Shown here: positions 33,045 through 45,303 of the stretch, in pieces
Numbering within the stretch: position 1 is the stretch's first letter
How the letters are laid out: each line of letters starts with the position of its first letter
Assembly (NCBI GenBank): GCA_036435485.1
Contig: CM071601.1
Coordinates: 188,702,939-188,766,938, forward strand
Direction of reading: 5' to 3'
DNA length: 64,000 nt
Source of the DNA: Saposhnikovia divaricata
Lineage: Eukaryota > Streptophyta > Magnoliopsida > Apiales > Apiaceae
Notes under the pieces: model-generated
What the model saw: the letters and a program-made list of their open reading frames with translations, nothing else
The model's database searches: none
What the model was told of the DNA's origin: nothing
Position numbers and translations under genes: made by a program

Positions 33045-36000
33045 GCATAGGCATTTGCTCCATACAGAACACTCTTATATAACAAACAACAAAGAACACC
33101 TTAGATCTATTAGATCCTTTGGCCCCGCCAGGGGCACCCAATACAAAAAGTTGTTATTTTTTTACCCTCTATCAAGTCTGCAAAAAAAAAAAAATTTGAA
33201 AATTACTGTTCATTGATGACGTCATCATGACATCATCAATGAACAGTAATTTTCACTTTTTTTGCAGCCTTGATAGAGGGTAAAAAAATAACAACTTTTT
33301 GTATTGGGTGCTATGACGGAACTCTTAAATTATATTAGATATGAGGTGTTCTTTATTGTTTGTTATATAAGGTGTTTGCTATGGAGTGCAAATATATATA
33401 TACATATATATATACAAAGGAACTTATAGTACATGATAGAATTTAACCAAACAATTTCAATCCCAGAATTAAATGTCAATTTATCAACTTCAGGGTCTAA
33501 AATATACATTTCAAGACTTTAAGTAGTTCTTAACTTAAAAAATGAAAATGTCATTAAGCCCATTCCTGATACTGTATTTTACTCCTTTATGGTTTGCAAC
33601 TCTTAGCAAGTCTGTCTGTTTTCATATACTGTAAAATTTATGTGGTTATTATGTCAGATGCTTGTTCATTGTCCATATCTAAGCTTTTCATTAACTGCTG
33701 GCTCACTCTCTTTTTCTCCAGCATGTAAAGAAATTTAAATGGGTCATGGAGAATAATTTACAGGAGATGAGACCTTTTATTTTCAACTTATGGTCGTACA
33801 CACCAAGAAGTATTAGATTAAACAAATTTGAACTTTGACCAATGTAATTAAGTTGATTATTTGTCTTGTAATCTGAAATTAGTTAGATATTTGCGTTTAA
33901 TTGAAATTACTTTTTCTTTGTCAAATGTAATTATATTATGGGAGAGTAACAAAGTTAAAAATAATTCCTTAGGAGATGTTACACATTATAGCTCTGCTAA
34001 TTGACAAGGCGAGAGATATATGTACGATTGCAATGTCTGCTTTACAACAGATTGGTGGTTCAGGAGCATCGAAATCGAGCAGACTTTTTAAAGTCATAAA
34101 TGAAAGCATGTTTGAACTATGTAAACGCTTACCTTTCAGGACAGAAGCAGAGGGGAGTCTCTTCAACTTCAGAAGAAGAACACATATCACGTCTTGAAAG
34201 CTTGCTGGCAATAAGCCCAGCTTCTGCTAAGCCTGAGATGTCCAAGACATTTAGAAACTAGACCACAACAACATAGTATCAAGTAAAAAAGATCTTTTAC
34301 TATGTTCACCTTGAATGGCAGGAAAATCAGGGTCTTCAGGTGTAACATCATCAAACGCAAGCTCAGTAAAATTTTCTATACACATTGCAGGGTAAACTTT
34401 CGAGACAGTGTTCCTACAAAGAATATGAAAAAATATTTATTTTCAAATGATGAAGTGCAGAAAAGTTCTTCTATTATTGTGCTCGTCTCCCTAAAGTAGT
34501 TTGAAACAAGGGACATGCTGCCAATGCATACCTAGATAGAGCACTGCTGGCTGAAACTAACCAGCGAGCATATTCGCGACGAGTGCACAAGTCACCAGGT
34601 TGAGCATCAGCTTCAATGACCTGAAAAGTTTATTCTTGCAGATTAAGTACTAAAAACCCTAGAAATATAAAACATTTTATATTTTCAAATAAATTTCTAT
34701 TTTGGTGAAAAAGAATACAGAGTAAAAAAGATTGGGGACAATATTGATGTGTAACATAAAACTATATTCTAGACAATCGATACTCCCTTTCTGACCATGA
34801 CTACAAGAGCTAAGGGCAAGTAGAACACTTGAACCAGAGAGGTGAGTATGTTGGCAAAAGGCAGTTCAGGTAAAATTATATCAAAATTGGATAGAAAGTG
34901 GAGCAAAACTTATTCACTCGTTAATAATAAGATGGTTGGAAACAGTGAAAGAACTCATGTCCATTGATATCATCAACGATTCGACATCAGCATAAATTCA
35001 ACATTAACTTAAACCTCAGAATCTCAAAAAAGTATTTGGCTAACTGTATAAGTTGGTTTGACGAACAAAATAGTTAAGGAAAAAAAAATGTTTTAGAAAA
35101 TTCTAAGTACGATGTAACTATTATTAAGGTAACCAGAATGGTCACAAGTCTTTTCACTTCCATGCGTCTCACTCCTTAAAAAAATTTGATATACTAATCC
35201 TTTTCCTTTTCAGTCCTAAACACCAATGTATGATGCCATAAAATCTGAAACGTAACTAAGTACATTTCTTGATTAAACACAATTCCTACATTAATACGGA
35301 CTTCACTAATTGCTGCAACAAAAGAAAGTTACCTTTAAAACTTGCAAAGCTGCTAATGCCTGCCCTTGAACTTGATCAACAACAGCGGGAACTAAGACCT
35401 TTCCCGGAAATGCCTGTAGAGCTGGAAAAACTACAGATGGAGCAGGCATGCCAGAAGAAAATGATAAATTCCCAGGATTCGAGTCAGAAAATGATCCGCT
35501 CCATTTCGTATCATCAAAACCAATCTCATTTGGCTCATTTTCAAAAGGATAAGCTAGTGGCGAGACCAGTGTTGATGCAGATGGTCCACCCTCAGGTACA
35601 TTATTTTCTAGAGATACTTGCTCAGCTGAGACTTCCACCATTTTGACTACATTGAAACCTTCGCTCTCTACTTGCAAACCCATATTCTCCATATCTTCCT
35701 GGCCTGATACCTGATCCTCCAAACCAACATCTATCTCTGAATTGACCGCCATATTGGAATCTAAAGGTGCAATAGGAGTGTCAACCATGGAACTGGATGA
35801 TAAACCTGGCGAGAGTTTGGAGAACTCTCGTTCGTTTGACATGGGCACTCCCTCCTGGAGGTCAGTACTTAAATTTGTGCTATGAGTATTTGAGACCAAT
35901 GAATTGTTCAGTTGAGAATCATCAGAAGCCTCGTCCAATTCAGAATTTATCTTCGAATTTTCTGCAAGTCTCTCTTCTGATTCCACAGAGCTGGATGCAA

Positions 36001-37813
36001 CAAATGGTGGTGTGGTACCTTCTGGAGCAACGGGTATGTCATCAGTATCCCGTTCATTTTGCAAATCTTCTTGAATGGAATTATCGTAGGCAACATCAGT
36101 TGAGTTGGCCGTCACCTTATCGGGACTGAGTTTAGATTCAGATAAGCCTTCATCAGTTTCCTTATAGGAAGAAGAATCCTGATCCATACCTTCCCTGAAT
36201 TCGCTACCATCAGTGTCAAGTGTTGGACTCTTCCCCTCAATTTTTTGCTCCTCAGCAGTATCATCAATATCAGCTGTATCATATGCTAGCTCTTGCTTTG
36301 TTTCCAAAGGTAACATATATTCTTCTGGTTCTGTAAAAACCAAAAAATACTTACAGATGAAATCGGGGGACAAAGAGGAAAAAACGTATTCAATAAAATA
36401 GCTATAAATGTTACACACAGAACTATTTAAGTACGTACTGGAATTTCTCTTGCTTATCGACAATGCAGCAAAGGTTAGTCCAGCAAATAAAATAACTCCA
36501 GCAATTCCAGCTCCCACAATCCCTGATAACAAACTACTTTAAAAGCGTTATTAGTTGTCAAGAGATATTACCTACACCAGAAGCATGAAATTCTTAAGAG
36601 GAATACTGAAGCACACAGATTTCAATAACTAACTAATTTACATATGAAAATAAGAACTGGTAATATTTGAATTCTGCCACTCATATCGGAGCTAGAAAAA
36701 CTGATAATGTACGGCTGCAAAAGACATTCTTTTTCAAATCCATACTATCAGGATGTCAATACAGGCATTGAGTATCTGAGGTTGCATAAATTACCCTTAT
36801 TAACAGGAGTCTAGTGCACTTATGGGTTGCAGAGCTAACCCTTACTGACAAGAGTCTAATGCACTTCTTTCAGAAATACAGAGGCAGTAAAATCATATGC
36901 AGAGGCAATCTAGTGCACAAATGTAAATAGCATATCCGTCTGTGGTAGAGAACAGCAGAATTTTCCGCTAGGGGAAGGGATCTATGTGCGTTTTCACGCC
37001 AAAGGCCACTAGCTTTGATGGGACAATTAGATTCTGCATATATCTTCTACAATGTAACGCAAATATTACATCCAATCTTCTACAGCATCTATCAAATAAC
37101 TGGCAATTGCTCAAATCACTTTTACTTCAAAAGTTGCTTACCACATTGATCTTATAGCAACAGACTTATCACACGCAAAAGACTTTAAAAATTTGTATCA
37201 TCATTTTTATTAGTTATCAATATCTAGCTTGAATGCTTAAAACCGATAAATTATATTGAAGACCAAAAATCATAAACAAGTACTCCAAACTGATTTACCA
37301 AAGCTTTATGGCAGATAATATACAACTTAATCCGTAAACACTTACCTAAACTCCGCTCTTAGCATCACTAACTAAATATTACAATAAAATTCACTCAATA
37401 ATTATACATTTCACCATTAAAACAGTAAATTACCGAAACAATTCACCTAACACAGACTATTATAACAATCAACGACATAATTCAAACAAATCATAACCAC
37501 AACATCCACCTATCTTACCTCCATTCCACTTCTTCCCTTTCGACTCCTCCGATTCGCTACCATTAACACCAGACCACCCCGAAAACTCATCACCGGAGCT
37601 TTTCGAATTCTCACCAACCCAAGCATCATTCTCCACACGCAAGGACTCAGTAACATTTCCATTTCCACTTGCATCAACACAAAACACTCGGAATCGATAA
37701 TCAAGGCGGTGGATTCGAGGAATTCGAATAAACGGAGGCGGTGGTTTTCGACAAGTGAAGGCTAATCGGAGCTGAAATGAGCTAGGACACCGTGTTGTGG
37801 ACATACAAGTCAT
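30468..37813 (-). CDS. Plastid-type SLH-domain coiled-coil membrane protein (At5g23890-like)
   Basis: Ten exons, high to low: 37519-37813, 36439-36522, 35333-36330, 34532-34620, 34310-34413, 34133-34232, 32244-32319, 32035-32149, 31374-31905, 30468-30960; all phases join to 961 residues. Residues 1-45 look like a chloroplast transit peptide. A Gly/Ala-rich transmembrane helix lies at about 99-121. Exon 3 (127-459) is acidic, Ser-rich and low complexity. S-layer-homology-like repeats lie at about 460-650, and a long coiled coil at about 655-810. The C terminus is Lys/Glu rich, ending QKFKT. Relatives in Arabidopsis are plastid-predicted and of unclear function; no enzyme activity is suggested. 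The upstream in-frame ATG at 37906 is possible but gives a longer, less leader-like N terminus. Intron 6 (1.8 kb) holds a hairpin element. Confidence 0.85.
31175..31268. repeat. 47-bp tandem duplication in SLH intron 9
   Basis: Two copies of a 47-base unit starting CTCTATGGGCTAATGCTTGG (31175-31221, 31222-31268) differ at two positions. They lie inside the intron between exons 9 and 10. Confidence 0.9.
31920..31974. repeat. AAAT and TA microsatellites
   Basis: An (AAAT)n run grades into (AT)n at about 31940-31974, in the SLH intron between exons 8 and 9. Confidence 0.9.
32473..32661. repeat. 95-bp tandem duplication in SLH intron 6
   Basis: Copies at 32473-32567 and 32568-32661 share ACATCTGGTAAATTAAT and TTTTTGGACAGATGGACTAG, with small differences in between. 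Confidence 0.85.
33054..33392 (-). mobile_element. (TA)n-bounded hairpin element D, same family as A
   Basis: It matches element A in reverse complement nearly end to end: GCTCCATACAGAACACTCTT at the left, ATGGAGTGCAA at the right, tag GGCCCCGCCAGGGGCACC at 33121-33138, and centre TTGATGACGTCATCATGACA. (TA)n flanks it (about 32993-33043 and 33393-33415). It lies in SLH intron 6, so the primary transcript could fold into a long hairpin. Confidence 0.8.
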
Positions 37814-38188
37814 GGTGTAAATGAAATTAAGTGAATTTCGATTTTTAGGGTTTAGGATTTTGTAGAGGGGGTTGTTGAATGGAACAACGTTGTTTCTTAT
37901 TATCACTGGTAAAATCTATGTATGTGTCTTATCTCCTGCCAACAATAATAAGAAAGTGGAGTTTTTTGTTTTGGATAGTAGTAATAGAATTAGGGGGTTT
38001 GTGAACTTGCAGTCAGCGGTGGGATTTTATGGAATTAGGTGCCGACTGAAATGAAATGAGATTTATGACAAATTAGCTTTTACTCAGGCTTCTTTTTTTT
38101 TTTTTTTTTATTTGTATTTGTTATTTAAATTTGGGATATTCTTTTTGATATCTATACTATATTATAATAAGTGAAGGGGGTATAATTT
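37814..38188. promoter_or_regulatory. Upstream region of the SLH gene
   Basis: Upstream of the minus-strand start at 37813, with a poly-T run at 38092-38109. I cannot assign a TATA box with confidence. Confidence 0.35.
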
Positions 38189-38754
38189 GTAGTTGGTAGG
38201 GGTGATCATTCGGTCGGTTCGGTTAAAAACCGAACCGAATAAATGAAATCCGATTTTTACTAAACCGAACTGAATTGATTTATCAGTAGAAACCGAACCG
38301 AAATATTTTGCCAAAACCGAACCGAACCGATTTAAAAATATATATATATATAATATTATTATTTTTTTTATTTTAAAATTAATTTTAATAGCAAATATAT
38401 TAAAATATGTTACAATTAAAATAAAAATAAAACACAAACTATCAATTTAAATATTTAAACTTAATTTTGAATTAATTAAATCATGCATATATAAAATATA
38501 AACATATTTAGCAAAAAAAAAATATAAACATATACATATATAATATAAATAAAATATATATATAATTCGGTTATTTCGGTTTGAACCGAAGTTTAAAAAA
38601 AAAAACCGAACCGAATCGAAATAAATTTCGGTTTAAACCGAAAAACCGAATTAACCGAAATTTTCAGAAAAATACAATCCAAACCGAACCGAAATTCAAC
38701 ATTTCGGTTCGGTTTTTCGATTTCGGTTCGGTTTTGCTCAGCCCTAGTAGTTGG
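38189..38754. mobile_element. hAT-like MITE with ACCGAA-rich ends, perfect 8-bp duplication
   Basis: The element proper is 38197-38746 (550 bp). Terminal repeats are TAGGGGTGATCA and, from the other end, TAGGGCTGAGCA. The flanks are GTAGTTGG at 38189-38196 and 38747-38754, a perfect 8-base duplication. Each end carries many CCGAACCGAA units; the centre is AT-rich. Size, ends and duplication length fit a non-autonomous hAT element. Confidence 0.85.
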
Positions 38755-40355
38755 TTACCCCTTATTTTTTGTTATCCTCATTCACAACCGTTAGATCTTC
38801 AATTCAAATAGATCATGACCGTTAGATACAACAATACTAAAAGTTGAAGGTCTAAGGTTCGAATCTCGCCAACAACATTTTAATATAAAATTAATACTAA
38901 ATTATGTTATATAGAAAGGTTGAAGGTTCGATTCACACCAACAGCATATTAATTTAGATTTAATACTAAACTAATCAAAAATAATGTTTAAAATATTATA
39001 TATACTAAACTATAAACAAATTTAAAAATAATAAAAATAACCCGTGCTTTGCATGGCTTTTGCTTACCATTACATTATTGATTTCTGGTGTTCTTGTATT
39101 TTTGGTTTTTTCATGAAATGTCACTCCATCAACCAAAATATTAGTATATGAAATTCTCAATGGTAATATTATCAATTGAATAATGAAGAGTAATGGGAAA
39201 AAAGTACCATTAACAAAAGCTAAAAGTACAAAGATGTCATTGAGAATTTCCTCTTTAAATTTTTCTTCACTAAAATTATATTTTTTAAATTTTTCTTCGC
39301 TAAAATTATATTTTATAGATATTATAAAAAAATATACAAGTATACCCGTTACAGTTAAGCAACAAACTGCATCGCAATATAACTAGTTGAACAACATACT
39401 CTACACTTATTTCTATATTTTAAATACTTTTAATAGTATCTTTCGAAAATTAGAAAGTTATTCTTATATTATTAATAACACTAATACTATTAGTTATATA
39501 TATATATATATATAATAAATATTTAAAAAAGAAATTGGAAAAAAATAGAAAGTGTTGGATAATTTATTTTATCAAATTAACTAACTCCAATATCTTATTA
39601 ATTCATGGAATATATCTAATCATAGAACTATTTATTTAAAGTTTTTTTTTCAAAAATACCCAAATTGCATAATTTTTTTTAGAAAAATACGGTTCAACAT
39701 CATATAAAACCCCAAATGTAACCGTTGTAATATGAAATGAAACATGTTGCGCAACTAAATATGTAACTTTTACCATATTTTTGCAAAAAAAATTGGAAAA
39801 TAATTTTCCTTTATTTAATTAGATATTTTATTAATAACCTTTATACATTCATTTTGTTTTGAATTAACAATAGCATTTTAGCTTGTACATAATCCTTCGA
39901 AAACAATATTTTGCAAAAAAAAAAACAACATTTATTCTTTAAAGAGAAAAATGTTGTAAAGAATTTCAATAACTATAATAAATAGTTGTATAATAGACAT
40001 GACATAGTAAAATAAATATCTTTTTTATCAATAATCACAAAAAAAATGCTGACAAAAGAAGTGTTGTTGCGAAAATCAAATAATTATTTAGTAATATTTT
40101 TAATATATGCATATTTTTGGTATAATTTATAAAAAATAAATGTATAATATTTTAATATTTATGAATCAATTTTTGCTAAAAAAATGAATCAACGGTTATT
40201 AGTTATTTGTTTGATAAAGATTATTTTAATCATTTAAGCAAATAGGATGGTTGCAATTTAGGGTGTACATATATTTCTATCTTATTCTAAATGAGTTAAT
40301 TACATTTGGGCTTTACTAACACACATACGTCCAAACATCTATGAGCTATACAATT
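38755..40355. other. AT-rich gene-free stretch
   Basis: About 1.6 kb with no supported gene. It includes two B-box-like motifs (GGTTCGAATCTC at about 38859 and GGTTCGATTCAC at about 38925) in a repeated context that may be SINE debris, and a short CCCGTGCTTTGCATGG motif (about 39042). Confidence 0.4.
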
Positions 40356-41894
40356 TAGGGATGACAAAAAAATCCGATCCGACGGATATCCGATTCAAAA
40401 CCCGAAATTTTGGATAACCCGAACCCAATTTTTTGGATTTGAATTTGGATTTTATTTTTAGACCCGAAAATTTTTGGATTTGGATATTATGAAACCCGAT
40501 CCGAAAACCGATCCAAACCCAACCTGAACCCGAAACCCGAAAAAGAAACCATAATATATATATATATCCCAAATTTAATTTAAAATTTATACACATCCAA
40601 TTATTCATGCCAACTATTTTTGTGATGATATTACCTAATTTTCTAATAATTTGATTTTTCCCTCTTTTTTAAGTAGTTTGTAGAATTACTTGAGAAATTA
40701 AATAAATTAGGAAAAAAGTCAAAATTTGATTTAAAATTCATACACAACCAAGTTGTCATATTAACTAATTTTGTGAAGAAATTTTCATCCATTTTAAGTA
40801 ATTTGTAAAATAAATTAAAAAATTAAATTAAATTAGAAAAAACCCATAATTTGGATAAAAATTCATACACACTCAATTAGTCATACTTACTATTAACACT
40901 ACAAACCAACTAAAAATAGTAGTAGTGGTAGTAGTACTAGTATGGATGTTAGAAATTTTAGAAATTTTAAGTTTAGCGAGTAGTGACTCGTCTGGGGTTT
41001 AGGGTTTCTAGGATTTCGATTTTCGACTTTTTTAAAAAATATTTCTAAACGATCCAATCGTACGGATGTTAAGATCTATCATTTTCAATGTTATTGCCAA
41101 AATTTCAGAAAAAAATACATTTATTTGATTTTGTAATTTAACGGTCAACTAGTACTTTGACTAGTAGTTAGTACACCTAAACAAGATTTCGTCCCTAATT
41201 CGTGTTTCGAATTTTTTCAAAATATTTATCGACGATCCAACCATACGGATGTTAAGATCCATCCTTTTAAATGTTATTGCCAAAATTTCAGAAAAAAATA
41301 AATTAATTTGATTTGGTAATTTAACGGTCAACTAGTACTTTGACTAGTACCCCTAAACAGGATTTCGTCCCTGATTCTTTTTTCAATTTTTTTTAAAATA
41401 TTTTTCGACGATCCAACCATATGGATGTCAAGATCCATCCTTTTTAATGTTATTGCCAAAATTTCAAAAAATAAATTTATTTATTTAATAGGTTAATCAA
41501 TAAATTTATTTTATATCAAGTCTATTTGGATATATTAACGATTTAAATTCATTTAAAAATTGATTAAAGTAAAAAAATTAAAAAATAAAATATAAAAAAT
41601 AATGCACAGAATATAATTTATTTAAATAATATAAATAATATTTTTTATAATGTGTAAAATATTAAAGTATGCATTATATAAAATTGAATTTAAAATTTCG
41701 GGTTACGGATATTATCCAAGTCCAAGAATTTTCGGGTTTCAGGTATACCCGAAATCCACCCAAAATCCATTAGATCGGGTTCGGGTTTCAGTTTTCGGGT
41801 ATTTTCCGGGTTCGGGTCGGGTTTGGTACAAAAAATCGAGTTTGGATTTGGATTTTGCCAAACCCGACCCGATCCGACCCGATTGCCATCCCTA
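40356..41894 (+). mobile_element. hAT-like repeat with CCCGAA-rich ends, 1.5 kb
   Basis: Ends read TAGGGATGACA at 40356 and, reversed from 41894, TAGGGATGGCA. The flanking 8-mers ATACAATT and ATAAAACT match at 6 of 8 positions, an eroded duplication. Both ends (about 200 bases) are rich in ACCCGAA units. The middle is AT-rich and holds a three-copy tandem repeat. There is no transposase ORF. The copy at 22898-24843 is the same family. Confidence 0.65.
41034..41480. repeat. Three-copy tandem repeat, unit about 176-183 bp
   Basis: Copies start near GATCCAA at 41051, 41234 and 41410. Each includes CGGATGTTAAGATC (third copy ATGGATGTCAAGATC), ATGTTATTGCCAAAATTTCA, and, in the first two, AACGGTCAACTAGTACTTTGA. 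They lie inside the hAT-like repeat. Confidence 0.85.
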
Positions 41895-42721
41895 ATAAAA
41901 CTATACAAGGAAGTGTCCTTCAAAACATTTTCAAGCAATTTTTCATATCAATAATCTTAAATAATTTTACCTATATTTTATATCCACTCCAAGTAATATA
42001 ATACACTTACTTTGTTTAACAAATTTGAAAGTTAAAATTTTTGGATTATATCAAATGAAAAAAATGAATTGTACAGGTTCATTATTAGAAATATCTCAAA
42101 CTTATTTGGAAGCACATATCAACATACTTAAATAATAAAATATTAAATAATAAAATAGTTTTATTGGAAAGAAATTTTATTGCAACAAGATTTTTAAAAT
42201 AGTTGAAATAAATTAAATCGTATATTCAAATATTAATATTAAACGAGTTTTGAATATCAAGAAATATATATTCAGATTTGCAAACAAAAAAACAAATATA
42301 TAATCAGTTAATCAAATACCATCAATTTTTTTATTTTTTTTCCCGATTCTCGTTATCTCATCCACATCCAACTAGCCCGTTTGGCAACACTTAACATTCG
42401 GGCTTTAAGTATTTTTTGACTTTAGGTGACTATTTGTGTAATAAGTCAGAAAAAAGGGCTCTCTCCCGTTATAGATGCTCTTAGCTCGTCCTATCATCTC
42501 CTAGCTAAAAAAAGGCGAAGAAAGGTAAGTTTTAGTAGAGAGACACGACTTGTGTGAGTATTTAAATTTGTGCGATTGACAATTTCCAAAAACTTTGTTC
42601 CCTTAGGCACGGTAAGGTCTCGTCTATTGACGTGTTCTGGCTTCTTGATCTTTTGCTTGAACTTTTGTTTTTCTTAGTCGTCTAGTTGTTCCTCAAAACC
42701 ATTTTTTTTCAATCCTCTAAA

Positions 42722-43885
42722 ATGGCAAGTTCATCAAATCAGAACATCGAACAGAGGTATGCAAATCTATCAATCAAAGACGAAGATGAAGAAGGTCTGA
42801 TATTGGATGGGATCAACGACGGGGTACAACCAACAGAGGTGGAACTATGTCTGGTGGGAAGTTATTTAAACAGCAGGAAAATCAATTTCTTGGCAATGCA
42901 GGACACCCTGGCTGGTATTTGGAGACCGGTGAAGGGGATATTTATGGAGGAATCTAATATCCCTAACCTGTTCTTGTTCAAGTTTTTCCATGAACTTGAT
43001 ATGCAAAGGGTTTTGGACGATGGGCCATGAACATTTAACAACCAAGCTTTGATGTTAAGAAAACTGGAGGTGGGAGAAAAACTAACTGACATCAGATTGA
43101 ATGCGCTTTATATGTGGGTTCAGGTGCATGAGCTTCCAGTTGGATTCAATTCGGAGTCCATATTGAAGGCCATAGGAAACTACATTGGTAAATTCTTAAT
43201 AGCAGACCCTAAGAATACTCAGAGTATTTGGAGGCATTTCTTACGTATCAAGGTGGCCATCAATATCAACAAGCCGTTAAAGAGTCAAATGAGAATAAAG
43301 AAGGCGGGAGGCGAATGGATGTGGGTGAAGTTCAAATATGAGCGTCTACCTTCGTTTTGTTTTTATTATGGAATCATTGGTCATTCAGAAAAATTTTGCG
43401 AGTCTTTATATGATGATACAGCTAATAAGGGAACGAGGAGATATGATGCTTCACTTAGAGCTCCAATGAGAAATCAAGCCTATGCAGGTAAGAATCAATG
43501 GCTCAGGAATGTCGAAGGAGGGAAAATCAGTCCGGCAAAAATGGAGGGAAACAGTGAAGATAGAGATCTCTGTCAAACAGACAATGCGGAAATCTCGGTA
43601 AAAAGACCCCAGGAATACAGGTGTGTTATACGAGACATGACATAGAAGGAGGTTGGTATAGCTGGAAGTGGGCTTGGAGGGATTGATAATGTTATTTTAC
43701 ACGATGGAGTAATTATAACACATCAAAAAAGGCCTCGTATAGAGGATAATGGGCTGGAAGAGCATTTTGCAAGGGACCGTGATGATGAGAGAGCAAAAAA
43801 GGATGTTAGCATGACTGACGACTTTGAACATAACCAAAAAAACTTGTTATTGGTGGGACCTGGACTCCAGGCCCACCAGTCATAA
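42722..43885 (+). pseudogene. LINE ORF1 (gag-like), decayed
   Basis: Starts ATGGCAAGTTCATC. The frame is interrupted by TGA at 43028 (a Trp codon is expected by position) and TAG at 43643, then runs to TAA at 43883-43885. It has a plant-LINE N-terminal domain (DUF4283-like, about codons 30-170) and a zinc knuckle near 43358-43400 in which the second Cys is Tyr (CFYYGIIGH). The stop overlaps the start of ORF2 as TAATG. The product would bind LINE RNA. It is non-functional here. Confidence 0.8.
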
Positions 43886-45303
43886 TGAGTGTCCTAGCTT
43901 GGAACTGTAGAGGCTTAGGCAACCCTCATACAGTTCAAGTTCTATTGGACTTAGTCCAATTACGTAAGCCTATGGTGGTTTTGCTTATGGAAACTATGAT
44001 CGATCATAATAGAATAGAAGCAATTAGGGCCAAAATGAGGTATGAGGGTTTGTTTACAGTAGCAGGGCCGGGTCATGGAGGAGGCCTATCAGTTTTTTGG
44101 AAGAACAATGCAGTAGTTAGTATCAAATCTCACTCTATCAATCATATAGACACTGAAATCAATCTGGAGAATATAAACAAATGGAGGATGACATGTTTCT
44201 ATGGCTATTCAGAAAGGGCTAGAAGAAAAGAGTCTTGGAATTTTATTAGATACCTATCTCAACAATCTCGTCTCCCTTGGTTGATAATATGTGATTTCAA
44301 CGATATTCTCAGGACGAGTGAAAAGAAAGGGATGCACCCGCATCCTAACTGGACGATTAACGGTTTTTGTGAAGCTCTAACGGATAGTGGTCTATCAGAT
44401 TTGAGGATGGAAGGCTACCCATTTACATGGGAGAGAAGTAGGGGGACAATTTGATGGGTGGAAGAAAGGCTAGACAGAGCTTGTGCTAACGATGAGTGGG
44501 TGAATAAGTTTCCGGAGAATAAGTTGACAAATCTGGTGGCTCCTACTTCGGATCACTCGGCTATTCACTTACAGATTAGTGTTTGGAGGCAAATCCCAAG
44601 AGGGTTCATGTTTCGGTTTGAGAACTCGTGGCTGAGAGAGGAAGGATGTAACATAGTGGTAGATAAGGTGTGGAGACAAACAAGACACATAAGTTTTTAT
44701 GATAAGTTTGACGAGTGTTCTAAGGACCATAGGGCATGGGGTAAACGTCTGGGATTAAATTTTAAAGACCAACTAGCTCAGAGTAGAAGGCGTATGGTTT
44801 ATTATCGAGGGAAATCAGATGCATTCTCAGTTCAATGTTACAACGACTCATTGAAAGATTATTCTAAAATATTGGTTCAACAAGAAGATTTTTGGAGGCA
44901 AAGAGCAAAGCAACAATGGTTGAAAAATGCGGATTGCAACACCAAATACTTCCATGCGTATGCTTCTGCGAGGAATAGAAAGAACTCTATTCTGCAGCTC
45001 AAAGACAACTCAGGTTGTTGGAAGGAGTGGAATAATGGCCTTGAAGATTTAATAGGGAATTAATATATGAACCTTTTTCAAACTCAAGGAACCGATATGC
45101 AGGATATTATCGAGTGCATTAACCCGTGCATTACTCAAGAAAACAACGATATTTTGACTCAGTCCTTTTCGATCGAAGAGGTGAAGGAAGCGATTTTCTC
45201 TATGCATCCAGATAAAAGTCCCGGGCTGGACGGATTAAATTCAGCGTTTTATCAAAGGTTTTGGGGAATAATTGGTCTGGATGTGGTCAAAGAATGTAAC
45301 CAT

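Noticed and set aside
37907..38188. Possible bidirectional promoter upstream of the SLH gene
   Set aside because: No gene is found on the other side; the right flank is a MITE.
41034..41480. CRISPR-like array
   Set aside because: Direct copies of about 180 bp without spacers; it is an ordinary tandem repeat in a plant nuclear genome.
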